From Burkholderia ubonensis (GTDB lineage Bacteria > Pseudomonadota > Gammaproteobacteria > Burkholderiales > Burkholderiaceae): a stretch of DNA of 64,000 bases. Of the stretch, positions 35,101 to 42,160 are shown piece after piece. Location: positions 496,001 to 560,000 of the forward strand of contig NZ_CADFEB010000006.1 of NCBI RefSeq assembly GCF_902833085.1, written 5' to 3'. The position numbers and the translations under genes are program-made. The notes under the pieces are model-generated. The model had not been told where the DNA came from. It saw only the letters and a list, made by a program, of their open reading frames with translations, and did not search any database. How positions within the stretch are numbered: position 1 is the stretch's first letter; every line of letters begins with the position of its first letter.

Positions 35101-37106
35101 AGCGTGGCCGCCCCCAGCGACTCGATCCGGCCCCCTCGGTTCGACAACGCGCCGGATGTCGTCACGTCCACCGTTGTCCCCGTCAGCGAACCGTGGTCAT
35201 TATTGACGGCGTCGCTGGTCACCTTCAACGCAGCCTTGGCAGAGATGTTCCCGCTATCCACGAGCGAACCGGTTTTCAGCGTCACATCACCGTTGCCGCC
35301 GATCACGCCGCCTTCTTCGCCAGCAGCCGTCGTGCCAGCGGCGTTCGTCAGTTGGCCGCTCGCGGTGACCGTCAAGCCGTCGCCGTTCAGCGAAGCAATA
35401 CGTCCCGCCGAATTGTCGATCGTGCCTCCGTCGATTGTTGCGCGCCCGGCGCTCTGGATCGTGCCTTGATTGTTCGCGATGGTGCCGCCGCGCAGCGCCA
35501 GCGTGCTTTTCGATACAAATGAGCCGGACTGGTTCGCGAGTTGCCCGGAGGTGGCCGTCACGGACAGCGGCCCCTGCGACGATACCTTGCCGCCCTGGTT
35601 CGATACGCTGCCGGCCGTTACCGTGGCGGTGCCCTGGCTCGACAGTTCGCCGTGGTCGTTGACGACCGCGCCCGCCGCGTTCACCGTGAATGCACCTTGG
35701 GCGCTGGTCGTCGCATTCGTGAGATTCACGTCACCGGTCGTAGCGGTCAGCGACAGATTGCCGTTCGCGGCCGTCGTGCTGCCGGCGAGATTGACTCCGT
35801 CGCCCTTCGCCGTGACGTTTCCGCCCGCAACGCTTTTGCCGGTCGCGCTCAACGTGCCCGTCGTCGTGACTTGCAGGTCGCCGACTTGCGTGACGGCACC
35901 GTCGCTGTTCACGCCCGCGCCAAGCATGCCCGTCGAATTCAGCGAACCCGCCGTTACACTCACGTCATGCTGTGCCGCGAGCGTCCCGGTATTCACCGCG
36001 TCAGCGCCCGTGTTCACCGATACCGACTGCTGACCGTAGGTCGTACCGCTGTTCTCGACACCACCCGCCGCCGATACCGCGACGTTGCCAAGCGAGCTGA
36101 TCTTGCCCGACTGCACCAGCCGCCCGCCGGTCGTCAGCGTCATCCCCATTGCATCCGCTGCGATCGTGCCGGCGTTTCGTACACCGACACCGCCCTCTGT
36201 CCCGACCAGGAAGATGCGATTTGCGTACATCCCGCCAAGCTGACCGACGTCGATCGCGACGGCCGGCGCGGCACCTTCCCCCTGAATCGAGGTTGCCTGG
36301 AGTGTGCCGTGATTGACCTGATTCGCGCCTGTGACGACGTTCAGGTTGTTTGCGTAAATCGCGGCATTCGTTTGTACGGCTCTGGCAATGAGGTCGACCT
36401 GGTCGACATTCGTTGCATTCAGGCCCGCGCCTTGTACCGCAATGAGGCCGCGTGTCGTATTGAATCCCGCCAGCGACCCGTCCGCATTCAAGGTCGGCGC
36501 CCCGGTCGTCAGGACTGCGCGCGAGGTATTAATAAATCCGCCGCCATCAACGACCAATCCGGACGGATTCGAAATGATCACCTCGGCGCGTTGGCCCGCC
36601 ACCTCGACGTAGCCTCTCAGTTGCGACGGGTTATTGCTGTTGACCTGGTTGATAATGATGCGTGCCGCATCATTCGGGCCGAAATTCGGGTTGCCGTTGA
36701 TATAGCCCGCTTGCTGCGTGTTCGTGATAACTGGCGAGTTGTTCAAGATCACGCCAGGTTTCTGCACGTCGAACTGGGAATATGTATTCAACGAAACACC
36801 AGCCCCGCTGGGTTTGTTGATGTTCACTTGCGGCAAGCCACTCTGCGTCTGAACGACAGCCGGCGCATGCGGACCCGCGCCCACCACTTGCGCGCCGGCC
36901 CACATCGGCACTACGCCTGCCATCGCCAGCGCGGCAAACGCCGCGCGACGCAGCGCGACCCGCGGCATCGCGCTTTGCAAGGCACCCGCCACCTTGCGCA
37001 CGGCTTCGCCCCTGCCCGCTTTCCCCGACGAGCTGACAGTCTCTTCGACTGCGATTAACATGCCGCGCACGCGACTGAACACGAGGCGATATTGATTTTT
37101 ATTCAT
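26127..37106 (-). CDS. bcpA: CDI exoprotein toxin, filamentous haemagglutinin family (CdiA/BcpA)
   Basis: 3659 residues from the ATG at 37106. An ESPR-type extended signal region (MNKNQYRLVFSRVRGMLIAV) and a hydrophobic signal ending near WAGAQ lead into the two-partner secretion domain (residues about 75-330, NPSGLVVDGGGFINTSRAVL). Long FHA-1 repeats follow, then a central non-repeat region (about 1840-1980, YKKFISSDYMLDQLSFDPAK) in the usual place of the receptor-binding part, then FHA-2 repeats. At residue 3399 the motif LYNRQLHDNE marks the junction to the toxin part. The last 180 residues contain KAGLGFVTAKTGGALCGSGL, GASDMVEGTTGLMNRYDGIS and NPTWGNAVYNGANLAFSIAA. They resemble DUF4225-type membrane toxins, though I hold this loosely. 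It is exported by BcpB to the cell surface. Confidence 0.95.
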   Translation of the reverse strand: MNKNQYRLVFSRVRGMLIAVEETVSSSGKAGRGEAVRKVAGALQSAMPRVALRRAAFAALAMAGVVPMWAGAQVVGAGPHAPAVVQTQSGLPQVNINKPSGAGVSLNTYSQFDVQKPGVILNNSPVITNTQQAGYINGNPNFGPNDAARIIINQVNSNNPSQLRGYVEVAGQRAEVIISNPSGLVVDGGGFINTSRAVLTTGAPTLNADGSLAGFNTTRGLIAVQGAGLNATNVDQVDLIARAVQTNAAIYANNLNVVTGANQVNHGTLQATSIQGEGAAPAVAIDVGQLGGMYANRIFLVGTEGGVGVRNAGTIAADAMGMTLTTGGRLVQSGKISSLGNVAVSAAGGVENSGTTYGQQSVSVNTGADAVNTGTLAAQHDVSVTAGSLNSTGMLGAGVNSDGAVTQVGDLQVTTTGTLSATGKSVAGGNVTAKGDGVNLAGSTTAANGNLSLTATTGDVNLTNATTSAQGAFTVNAAGAVVNDHGELSSQGTATVTAGSVSNQGGKVSSQGPLSVTATSGQLANQSGSFVSKSTLALRGGTIANNQGTIQSAGRATIDGGTIDNSAGRIASLNGDGLTVTASGQLTNAAGTTAAGEEGGVIGGNGDVTLKTGSLVDSGNISAKAALKVTSDAVNNDHGSLTGTTVDVTTSGALSNRGGRIESLGAATLKSGMFENQRGTVKSGGSLKVDAGTLDNTAGRIVSLNDAGLNITTTGRLTNAAGTTAAGEDGGVIGGNGDVTLKTGSLVNSGDISAKAVLKVTGDTVNNDHGSLMGQTVDLTASGALSNRGGWIESLGAATLKSGTFENQRGSVQSGGLLKVDASTLDNTAGRIVSLNDGGLNVTTTGQLSNAAGTTAAGDEGGVIGGNGDAAVTTQTLVNSGRISARQTLSASGRTIDNSSGTLSAAVLDLSTSHLTNRRGIIRQTGSADMNLSVDQAIDNTQGTIRSNSSNLGLRVGSLMNDGGTIYHAGPGTLTITDAAALSNRGGSIGSAGALNAAAGSIDNTDGIFGAKAGMASVSSASTLTNDRGIVQSEDDLTVTSAGAVSNKGGKLESLGRTSALRVSAQSLNNTNGRVANAGTGQAYIAAGSITNANASGQPNVGVIGGNGDVVIDSENVQNGPNSRIIASGNLAFANANQLTNAGQLTAGGKLTVDRATSHVSNANGAISAAIVNLVTANLDNTGGQIANPDGSLGQISITTGTLTNASGSIASSRDLSIQAASLVGSGRIVADRDATVSLQGDYTNAAGNQITANRNLTLSTTGQLTNTGTLSAVGNLTTHSNGLVNSGEIMSGTPGVAGTGATTLDAGTGDISNDGRIEGNEIATTSQHLTNTGAMIGGTITNTARSILNDGSRAVMAGTQGVNLYVADEMTNRGGASIISLGDVNIARDGQRDAGGNLVNRTSVVNNLSSSIEADGKLNIAADQLNNVRENVATQTTTTSATYTLRPLPWWKTGAPGRLAPFQDANVGFANAYYVNPADIVSSELLITPDGYGVTKMVVNLPENASVFQWRQSGVSYSQANGGSQVQYQQDLRLTPSAGQVVLYANNVMTEQPNPDQMGGTAWTAPNYVKTNVVNQLGHATYSNQYGNCTTRCVRIEAYPDFTDPNAQMLKGTEKRREGGLPLETQRIATETVTTTTLVPNSGTAAVLTSGGAMTMSVGLQLLNDNGTIAAGGDLTVNGQNVPNGGTNAAIVNKGTQLTTTYSFVNQSGYNHPRDPYPGTPAEWITWTNPSITLPTSVVGGTITSNRTVSIDGGVVRNTSVQATSGPKGASAASLGLTAANLVMGSGAGAIGVTGNATGASGVTGAVSIAPGVVQTVSGVRIAIPNLTLPTSGLFSIQKAPDQPYLVATDPRFTSYKKFISSDYMLDQLSFDPAKAAKRLGDGYYESRLVMEQVANLTGKRFLAGYTSNEDEYRQLMTNGAVFGKALGLVPGVALTDAQMAALTTDVVWMVNQTVTLADGTRQTVLVPQVYLAKSNNVDLLPTGALIAGDTLGINGTDVVNDGSTLASKHNAVIVASNDIQNLGGVIETGRLAMVAGNDIVNRSSTNTETAHFIQGTSTHTSIGSLATIKSSEDLVMQAGRDLTIAGGKVSAGRDLGVSAGRTTSIGTVATGSDVDTRIDARNATGWTSATQIGSTLDAGRHLGVASIGDIDVTGSTLKSGGDMALIGAGNVTVQGATNRSTYDTKGASGKNWSSYNHQLDTNVSSQLSAGGAATVVAGMGTPDKNLSILGSSVVAGTDGKGSGAINLGATGDITISATHTRSSGAYAGHTESSSFLSSSSSDSSRTYSGVASNGSLVSGDSVTASAGRDLTVGGSNVVGQHDVDLSAKRNVDITADYDSSQESSYYRKKKSGLMSSGGLGFTIGSSEQKAKSDSQSVLQSQARSTVGSVQGNVSIKAGENVHVGGSDVVAGKAVDDTKNATGNIDIVGRNVTIDPGKDDERTHDQQEFKSSGFTVAATGTLFDTVRNVKDNGSTGNAFQRAQSVANEIGASAADMPSISVTYGRSQSKNSLDTSSLTNAGSTVRGGGNVSVIATGGATKDAQGRATDGDITVVGSAISAGGAALLDANRNVTLAASTDQYRQKSESSSSSSSLALLSSPSLGDLARWIGGSANHGGNSPSPYNASSSSANGWTTTTTQAPTTVSGNTVTVRSETGDVNVIGSGISGTKNVDVVAKQGAINVLAGLETSKSHQESSSRQIGSLGSNGTATGFSVGVANSHTVQDSASDTQSRMRSQIASGGNVTLDAKQDLTVTGSDVMAGKDLTLTGKNLNFDPGTDTTQTSMSQHSSQFGVSLALGGAAGNAVAAVNQSMRNPARGGDARLGALDKAQAALATYSAYQVAKDFKLDDPSKVALVKATVSIGGSTSSSESHSGSLANAGSKLTAGENVKLIATGSGAKDQDGLATDGDINARGTQISGKNVTLEAARDVNLQSAKDTTQLSSRNSSSGGSIGVGVALGGQQNGLTVELGASIARGHANGQGVTNRDSVVSASDTLTLKSGRDTNLRGAETSGQTVNADVGRDLNIQSQQDTATYESRQTSGGFQVSVCVPPICYGQMVSGSANISQQTITATYQSVNQQSGMFAGDGGYHVTVGKHTQLDGGAIASSTAGADKSSLSTETFGHTNLENKLSYSGDSLGFGASGGFGNSSPGGVRLNTPVVQTGPAGAGPVTANGLGPSGFSAAGTSSETTGTTYATVSPGTITVRGDAGTGHDSTAGLNRDMSIANGAIENTFDARKVQNDLAVQQAAGQVGMQIVGAVGKYLTDKASRAVTKAEEELKAAEASGDETAIAKAKADRDAAMQQYAMWNGDSASRKAAHAIVAGGAAALGGGNIGGAMAGTIAGDYASSAVGQIAGGTLGGTLLTNLAAGVAGAAAGGAVGGGAGAMSGAGGALSADLYNRQLHDNEDDAIRTKANGDKKAEERLTRAGCYAIKCWAQYAEGSAERNKYFVSEVEAASLGPELDWVSKQKEAGLFEYTPLQKAGDALRNDPVGVAKDVVKAGLGFVTAKTGGALCGSGLGCAVGSWMFAFGASDMVEGTTGLMNRYDGISSPGVNPLRFWFNQLNPTWGNAVYNGANLAFSIAALKVQVPLNIGVADGLNRPVSMFGVTVQRIDNVNLIPFIKQPWPYGSTLGFLLYGVGSKGMAVVNDVRQAVGDKK
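34501..35400 (-). repeat. 393-bp tandem duplication inside bcpA
   Basis: The same block (TTGCCGCCGAT context) recurs at 34501, 34894 and 35287, exactly 393 bp apart, with high identity over the whole unit. Each unit encodes 131 residues, e.g. TTAAGEEGGVIGGNGDVTLK and SGALSNRGGRIESLGAATLK. Two full units and a partial third are present. This is several times longer and more recent-looking than the usual degenerate FHA repeats. Confidence 0.85.
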
Positions 37107-37220
37107 GAGTGCAACGATTTTTTAAACTTGGAATGCGAATCAAATGGGGTAACGACCAACCCCACGATCAAACCCATCGATTCGAAATTCCCTGGCCGAA
37201 TTGTTTTAATTAGATTTAAA

Positions 37221-37264
37221 TTGCGTTCAACGCAAAATCGTGATACTTTTTGTAATGGTATCAC
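37221..37264. promoter_or_regulatory. Two inverted repeats upstream of bcpA (candidate operator region)
   Basis: TTGCGTTCAACGCAA at 37221-37235 is a 7-bp dyad with a one-base centre. GTGATAC at 37240-37246 pairs with GTATCAC at 37258-37264 over an 11-base spacer. Both lie in an AT-rich stretch 115-160 bp before the bcpA start, where the promoter should be. They are candidate sites for regulators of CDI expression. Confidence 0.5.
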
Positions 37265-37573
37265 ATGCTTTGAAAAGGCGGACAATGGCCATCGCCGTCA
37301 CACGACGCAAGGCATCGTGCTGCGCGCATCGCGTTTAAATGCAACGAGCATCACGCCCATATTGCTCGCCCAGTTTGCCGCACTGTGTCGATTACCATGC
37401 GACGATCTTGATCGCTCATATCGCCTCGACTCGCACCGCGAGCAATTACCGCGATTCGAGCGAACCACAACTCCAACTCGCGGCCGGCATCGATCCGATG
37501 GCGAACGATCTGCAATATCCTGGCCGCTGGTTCGTATGCCCCCCCAACCTCCGACGCTGTTATCCGTTCACTT
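37265..37573. other. Intergenic stretch upstream of the CDI locus, no gene recognised
   Basis: Short frames on both strands are present but none has a convincing start, ribosome site or recognisable protein. A minus-strand frame at 37351-37587 contains a plausible helical stretch (MSDQDRRMVIDTVRQTGRAI) and might be a fragment of a lost gene, but this is weak. The stretch joins the CDI promoter region to the DUF1326 remnant. Confidence 0.4.
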
Positions 37574-37711
37574 TTGAACTGCAGCAACCATTACGGCAAC
37601 GTGCTCGAAGGCTTCAACATCGTGAAGGTGTTTCAGCGGCCGGCACCGATCCGCGAAGTCACGGGCCGCGCCATACATGTCGTCGACGAGCGGGCAGGCC
37701 CGGGACAAGCC
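37574..37711 (+). pseudogene. Internally deleted DUF1326 gene remnant
   Basis: In frame it reads LNCS, then HYGNVLEGFNIVKVFQRPAP and IREVTGRAIHVVDERAGPGQ. This matches the intact DUF1326 protein of this window (MNCNCS ... HYGDVRLDGINLAVVFQ, then IVDERASPAQ), with about 26 codons missing between NCS and HYG. Upstream and downstream parts are lost. It abuts the end of the cupin gene on the other strand. Confidence 0.78.
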
Positions 37712-37713
37712 CG

Positions 37714-38202
37714 TCACTCGCCACGGGCCTTGCCATCATGCGGCCCAAGCGACCGCGCCGGCCAATCCGTCCATCGATCGGCTCTCGTCAACTCGTACGT
37801 TTCGTTCAGCGGATAGCGAATGCGATTCTCTGGCTTCGGCGTCTCGCCGATCACGATCAGTCGCACTTCCTGACTGGTGTTATTAAGAAAGCTGTGGCAA
37901 ATACCGGTGCCTGCGGGAAATGCGACGGAGTCTCCCGGCTTCAGCTTATGCAGGTTGCCGTCGATCCACACGTCCGGCGTTCCCTCGAGCACATACACAA
38001 ACTCTTCTTCTGCGCTTTCTGCGTGAGGGTATGAAGTACGGCGCCCCGGCGACAGCCGGATGTGATGAATTCCAATGCGCTTGAGCCCGAGCTTGCGAGC
38101 CAATGGAGCACCGATGCCCATAAGCTCCGAGTCACCCGGGTAGTGTTCGTTGTCCGGATCCTCAAGCGCGGTCCAGTGCTCGATGAAGTTGGGACGTTGC
38201 AT
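37714..38202 (-). CDS. Cupin-domain protein
   Basis: 162 residues from the ATG at 38202 (MQRPNFIEHWTALEDPDNEHYPG). The cupin metal motif SYPHAESAEEEFVYVLEG and second motif LKPGDSVAFPAGTGICHSFLNN are clear, placing it in the Cupin_2 group. It carries a conserved N-terminal extension (GIGAPLARKLGLKRIGIHHIRLSPGRR). Its role is unknown. It lies 28 bp downstream of an MFS transporter gene on the same strand and may belong to that transcript. Confidence 0.85.
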   Translation of the reverse strand: MQRPNFIEHWTALEDPDNEHYPGDSELMGIGAPLARKLGLKRIGIHHIRLSPGRRTSYPHAESAEEEFVYVLEGTPDVWIDGNLHKLKPGDSVAFPAGTGICHSFLNNTSQEVRLIVIGETPKPENRIRYPLNETYELTRADRWTDWPARSLGPHDGKARGE

Positions 38203-38230
38203 CGCAGTCTACCTCCCGAAAGCCAGTAGG

Positions 38231-39589
38231 TTATGACAAAACGCATGACTTCAGGCGCTCCACCCGCGTCCCCACCAGCATCGCCACCGCGCACGCCGCG
38301 AGCAACCCGGCGATCATCAGCATCGCCGGGTCCATGCTGCCCGTGCGCGTGCGAATCATCCCGACGATCCACGGCGTGATCATCCCGCTCGACACGCCGA
38401 TGCTGCTGATCAGCGCGATCCCGCCCGCGGCGCCCGCGCCCGAGAAATACGCGGACGGCACCGCCCAGAACACCGGATGCGCGGCGAAGATCAGCATCGC
38501 CGCCAGCGACAGCAGCGCCATCATCGCGACAATGTTCGGCAGATGCAGCGTCAGCAGCGCAAGCGCCAACGCCCCGCCGAGCGCGCAGGCGGCAAAATGC
38601 CGGCGCCGCTCGCGCCGCCGGTCCGAGCGCCGCGCGATCGCGATCAGCCCCGCCGCGCCGATCGCGTTCGGCACGATCGACAGCAGGCTGATGTGCACCA
38701 CGTCGTGGATGCCGAACTCGCGGATCATCAGCGGCATCCAGAACAGCAGCATCAGCAGCGCGGTCGTCAGCGAGAAATAGATGAACGCGAACAGATACGT
38801 GCGCGGCGCCGCGAGCGCCTCGCGCAGCGACGCCGCCGTGTGGGCGGGCGCCCGGGCACGGTCCGCCGCGAGATCGTCGGCAAGCCGCCGCCTGTCGTCC
38901 GGCGTCAGCCACGCGGCCTGTTCGGGACCGTCGCACAGCCAGAACCACGCAGCCACGCCGAGCGCGATCGCGGGTGCGCCCTCGATCGCGAACATCCACT
39001 GCCAGCCGTGCAGCCCGAGCACGCCCGACATGCCGCGCATGATCCAGCCGGACAGCAGCCCGCCGACCATCCCCGCAACCGCGACGCCCGCGTAGAAGAT
39101 CGACAGCACCGATGCGCGCCGCCGCGCCGGATACCAGCAGGTCAGGTAGAACACCAGGCCCGGGAAGAAGCCGGCCTCGAACACGCCGAGCAGGAAGCGC
39201 AGCGCGTAGAACTGCCGCACGCTGTCGACGGTGATCATCGCGACCGACACCGCACCCCACAGCACCAGGATCCGCGCGAACGTGCGGCGCGCGCCGAACC
39301 GGCGCAGCAGCGCATTGCTCGGCACCTCGAACAGCACGTAGCCGACGAAGAACAGCACCGCGCCGAGGCTGTACATCGCGTCCGTCAGGCCGAGATCCTG
39401 CCGCATCTGCAACTGCGCGAAGCCGATGTTGCTGCGGTCGAGAATCGACACGATGTAGCAGACGAACAGGAACGGCACGATCCGCGCGCCGATGCGGCGG
39501 TACAGCGCGTCAGTGTCCGGCGCATCATCGCCCGTGTCGGCGCCGGAGGCGACGCCGCGCGCCGCCTCCGCTTGAAGAGGAGCAGACAT
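38231..39589 (-). CDS. MFS transporter, anion:cation symporter (ACS) type
   Basis: 452 residues from the ATG at 39589 (MSAPLQAEAARG). AAGGAG is seven bases upstream; an earlier ATG at 39610 lacks one. There are twelve transmembrane segments. ACS-type motifs are ILDRSNIGFAQLQMRQDLGL, FFVGYVLFEVPSNALLRRFG and LGVFEAGFFPGLVFYLTCWY. The family takes up organic anions such as phthalate, tartrate, glucarate or 4-hydroxyphenylacetate. It is a close relative of the next gene upstream, suggesting a local duplication. Confidence 0.9.
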   Translation of the reverse strand: MSAPLQAEAARGVASGADTGDDAPDTDALYRRIGARIVPFLFVCYIVSILDRSNIGFAQLQMRQDLGLTDAMYSLGAVLFFVGYVLFEVPSNALLRRFGARRTFARILVLWGAVSVAMITVDSVRQFYALRFLLGVFEAGFFPGLVFYLTCWYPARRRASVLSIFYAGVAVAGMVGGLLSGWIMRGMSGVLGLHGWQWMFAIEGAPAIALGVAAWFWLCDGPEQAAWLTPDDRRRLADDLAADRARAPAHTAASLREALAAPRTYLFAFIYFSLTTALLMLLFWMPLMIREFGIHDVVHISLLSIVPNAIGAAGLIAIARRSDRRRERRRHFAACALGGALALALLTLHLPNIVAMMALLSLAAMLIFAAHPVFWAVPSAYFSGAGAAGGIALISSIGVSSGMITPWIVGMIRTRTGSMDPAMLMIAGLLAACAVAMLVGTRVERLKSCVLS

Positions 39590-39682
39590 CGGTTGTCTCC
39601 TTGATGGCATTCGATCGGTTGCGCCGGAACGGCACCTGGCGTGGCGCGGCCGTCAACGATCAGCGGACGGCTCCGGCGTAGC

Positions 39683-41044
39683 TCAAGCCCAAACCCGCCG
39701 CTGCTGCTCGCCCTTCACGCCAAGCAGCAGCGCGACGCCGCTCGCAACCAGCAGTGCGGCCAGCAGATACACGGCGAGATCCATGCTGCCGGTGCGCGTG
39801 CGGATCAGGCCGATCACCCACGGGCTGACGATGCCGCTGGTGATGCCGATGCTGCTGATCAGCGCGATCCCGCCCGCGGCGGCCTTGCCGGACAGGTAGC
39901 CGGTCGGCACCGCCCAGAAGATCGGCAGCGCGGCGAAGATCAGCGTCGCGGCGATCGACAGGCATGCGAGCATCGCCGCGAAACTGTGCAGATGCAGCGT
40001 CAGCGCGGCGAGCGCGATCCCGCCGCCGATCGTGCAGCACGCAAAATGCCCGCGGCGCTCGCCGGTGCGATCCGAGCGGCGCGCGATCACGATCAGGCCG
40101 ATCGCGCCGATCGCGTTCGGCACGACCGTGTAGAGGCTGACGGCCACGACGTCGGTCACGCCGAAATCGCGGATCATCAGCGGCATCCAGAAGTTGAGCG
40201 TCAGCGACGCGCAGGTCAGCGAGAAATAGACGAACGCGAACAGATAGACGCGCGGATTCAGCAACGCGGCGGCGAAGCTGCCCGAACCATGTGCGCCATG
40301 TGCGCCATGTGCGCCGTGCGCTCCGTCGCGGCCCTGCCCGTGCGCGCAGAGCGCCGCGACGCGCGCCTTCTCGTCCGGCGTGAGCCACGCCGCGTCCTGC
40401 GGCCGGTCGACGAGATACGCGAGCGCGACGAACGCGAGCACGACCGCGGGCGCGCCCTCGATCGCGAACATCCATTGCCAGCCGTAGAGGCCGAGCACGC
40501 CGGCCATGTCGCGCATGATCCAGCCCGACATCAGCCCGCCGAGCACGCCCGCGACCGCCACGCCGGCGAAGAACACCGAGATCGCCGCCGCGCGCCGATT
40601 CGCCGGGAACCACCAGGTCAGGTACAGCACGATGCCGGGAAAGAAGCCGGCCTCGAACACGCCGAGCAGGAAGCGCAGCGCGTAGAAATGCGACGGCTTC
40701 GACACGAACATCATCCCCACCGACGCGATGCCCCACAGGAGCATGATCCGTGTGAACGTGCGGCGCGCGCCGAAGCGCGCGAGCAGCAGGTTGCTCGGCA
40801 CTTCGCAAAATACGTAGCCGACGTAGAACACGGCCGCGCCGAGGCCGTACATCGCATCGCTGAAACCGAGGTCATGCTTCATCTGCAACTGCGCGAAGCC
40901 GATGTTGATGCGGTCGAGAAACGACACGACGTAGCAGAGGAACAGGAACGGGATGATCCGCCACGCGATCTTGCGGAACAGCAGCTGGTCGTCGGAAGCC
41001 GACGCGGACGCGACCGCCGCTGCGACAGAAGGGGATTGGGGCAT
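39683..41044 (-). CDS. MFS transporter, ACS type, paralogue of the neighbouring permease
   Basis: 453 residues from the ATG at 41044 (MPQSPSVAAAVASASASDDQ), with GGAGAGAG upstream. Twelve transmembrane segments share the motifs of its neighbour (FLDRINIGFAQLQMKHDLGF, YVFCEVPSNLLLARFG, LGVFEAGFFPGIVLYLTWW). The central cytoplasmic loop holds four Gly-Ala-His copies (DGAHGAHGAHGAHGSG) from a 9-bp tandem repeat at about 40287-40321. It is transcribed after the metallo-hydrolase gene and may share its regulator, the double IclR protein. Confidence 0.9.
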   Translation of the reverse strand: MPQSPSVAAAVASASASDDQLLFRKIAWRIIPFLFLCYVVSFLDRINIGFAQLQMKHDLGFSDAMYGLGAAVFYVGYVFCEVPSNLLLARFGARRTFTRIMLLWGIASVGMMFVSKPSHFYALRFLLGVFEAGFFPGIVLYLTWWFPANRRAAAISVFFAGVAVAGVLGGLMSGWIMRDMAGVLGLYGWQWMFAIEGAPAVVLAFVALAYLVDRPQDAAWLTPDEKARVAALCAHGQGRDGAHGAHGAHGAHGSGSFAAALLNPRVYLFAFVYFSLTCASLTLNFWMPLMIRDFGVTDVVAVSLYTVVPNAIGAIGLIVIARRSDRTGERRGHFACCTIGGGIALAALTLHLHSFAAMLACLSIAATLIFAALPIFWAVPTGYLSGKAAAGGIALISSIGITSGIVSPWVIGLIRTRTGSMDLAVYLLAALLVASGVALLLGVKGEQQRRVWA

Positions 41045-41200
41045 GTCTCTCTCCAAACGCGCTGCGCGAATCGAGCGCGCAGCAGTCTCCGAGGGCGTGC
41101 GTGCGCCCTGCTTTCTTGTGAGATCGAAAAAACGCGGCGGGTCTACGGGCGCCGCGCAAAGGCGGGACGTCCGCCCGGATGCCCCGCCGTCATGGGCCGC

Positions 41201-42160
41201 TCAGTTCTGCAGCGCGGCCCACATTTCCTTGTCGCGCTCGGCGGTCCAGATGCGCGGATGCGTGATGCCGCTTGCCTCGTCGAACGCGCGCGACACGTCG
41301 AACGGCAAGCAGTGCTCGTAGATGAACACCTGGCCGAACTTCGGGTCCATCGCTTCGCGCGCGAGCGCCATCGCGGCCTTGAGGTCGAGCTTGCGCTCGA
41401 CGGCCTTGCGGCCCTGCGCGAGCAGCGTCGTGACGAAGTCCTTCGTGTAGTCGAGGCCCTGGTTCACTTCGGCCGGGTTCAGCAGCGCCGGGCCGCGGCC
41501 GGGCACGAGCTTCTCGGCGCCGAGCGCGCGCAGCGCCTCGAGCGTCGCCGGCCACTGTTCGAGCTGCGCGTCGCCGCAGTAGCACGCGGCGTCGTATTCG
41601 ACGAGATCGCCGGAGAACAGCACCTTCTGCGACGGCAGCCACACGATCGTGTCGCCCTTCGTGTGGCCCGAGCCGACATGCATGATCTTCACTTCGAGCT
41701 TGCCGAGAAACAGCGTGATCTCGCGCTCGAACACGAGCGTCGGCCAGGTGAGGCCCGGCACCGTCTCGACGCCCGCGAACAGGCGCGGGAAGCGCTCGAT
41801 CTCCGACTTCATGTCGGCCTCGCCGCGCTCGACGATCATCTCGTAGGTGCCGCGGCTCGCGATCACGTGCTGCGCGCCTTCGGCGAAATATGCGGACGCG
41901 CCGAGCACGCGCACCGCGTGGTAGTGCGACAGCACAACGTGCTTGATCGGCTTGTCGGTGACGCCGCGAATCTTCGCGATCAGGTCCTGCGCCATCGCGG
42001 GCGTCGCCGTGGTGTCGACGATCAGCACGCTGTCGTCGCCGATGATCACGCCCGAGTTCGGGTCGCCTTCGGCGGTGTACGCGTACGCGTTTTCGGAGAG
42101 CCGGGTCCAGGTGATCTTCTTCTCTTCCAGGTCGGCTTGAGAGGCGAATGCTTTGGCCAT
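41201..42160 (-). CDS. Metallo-beta-lactamase-fold hydrolase with altered HxHxDH motif
   Basis: 319 residues from the ATG at 42160 (MAKAFASQADLEEKKITWTR). The MBL fold shows VIIGDDSVLIVDTTATPAMA, the first metal motif SHYHAVRVLGA, GSGHTKGDTIVWLPSQKVLFSGDLVEYD and a C-terminal helical region. The expected HxHxDH reads HYHAVR, so the Asp and last His that bind the second metal are replaced; His of GHTKGD and Asp of SGDL remain. It could be a one-metal enzyme. It is divergent from the double IclR gene and upstream of the MFS pair. Confidence 0.88.
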   Translation of the reverse strand: MAKAFASQADLEEKKITWTRLSENAYAYTAEGDPNSGVIIGDDSVLIVDTTATPAMAQDLIAKIRGVTDKPIKHVVLSHYHAVRVLGASAYFAEGAQHVIASRGTYEMIVERGEADMKSEIERFPRLFAGVETVPGLTWPTLVFEREITLFLGKLEVKIMHVGSGHTKGDTIVWLPSQKVLFSGDLVEYDAACYCGDAQLEQWPATLEALRALGAEKLVPGRGPALLNPAEVNQGLDYTKDFVTTLLAQGRKAVERKLDLKAAMALAREAMDPKFGQVFIYEHCLPFDVSRAFDEASGITHPRIWTAERDKEMWAALQN

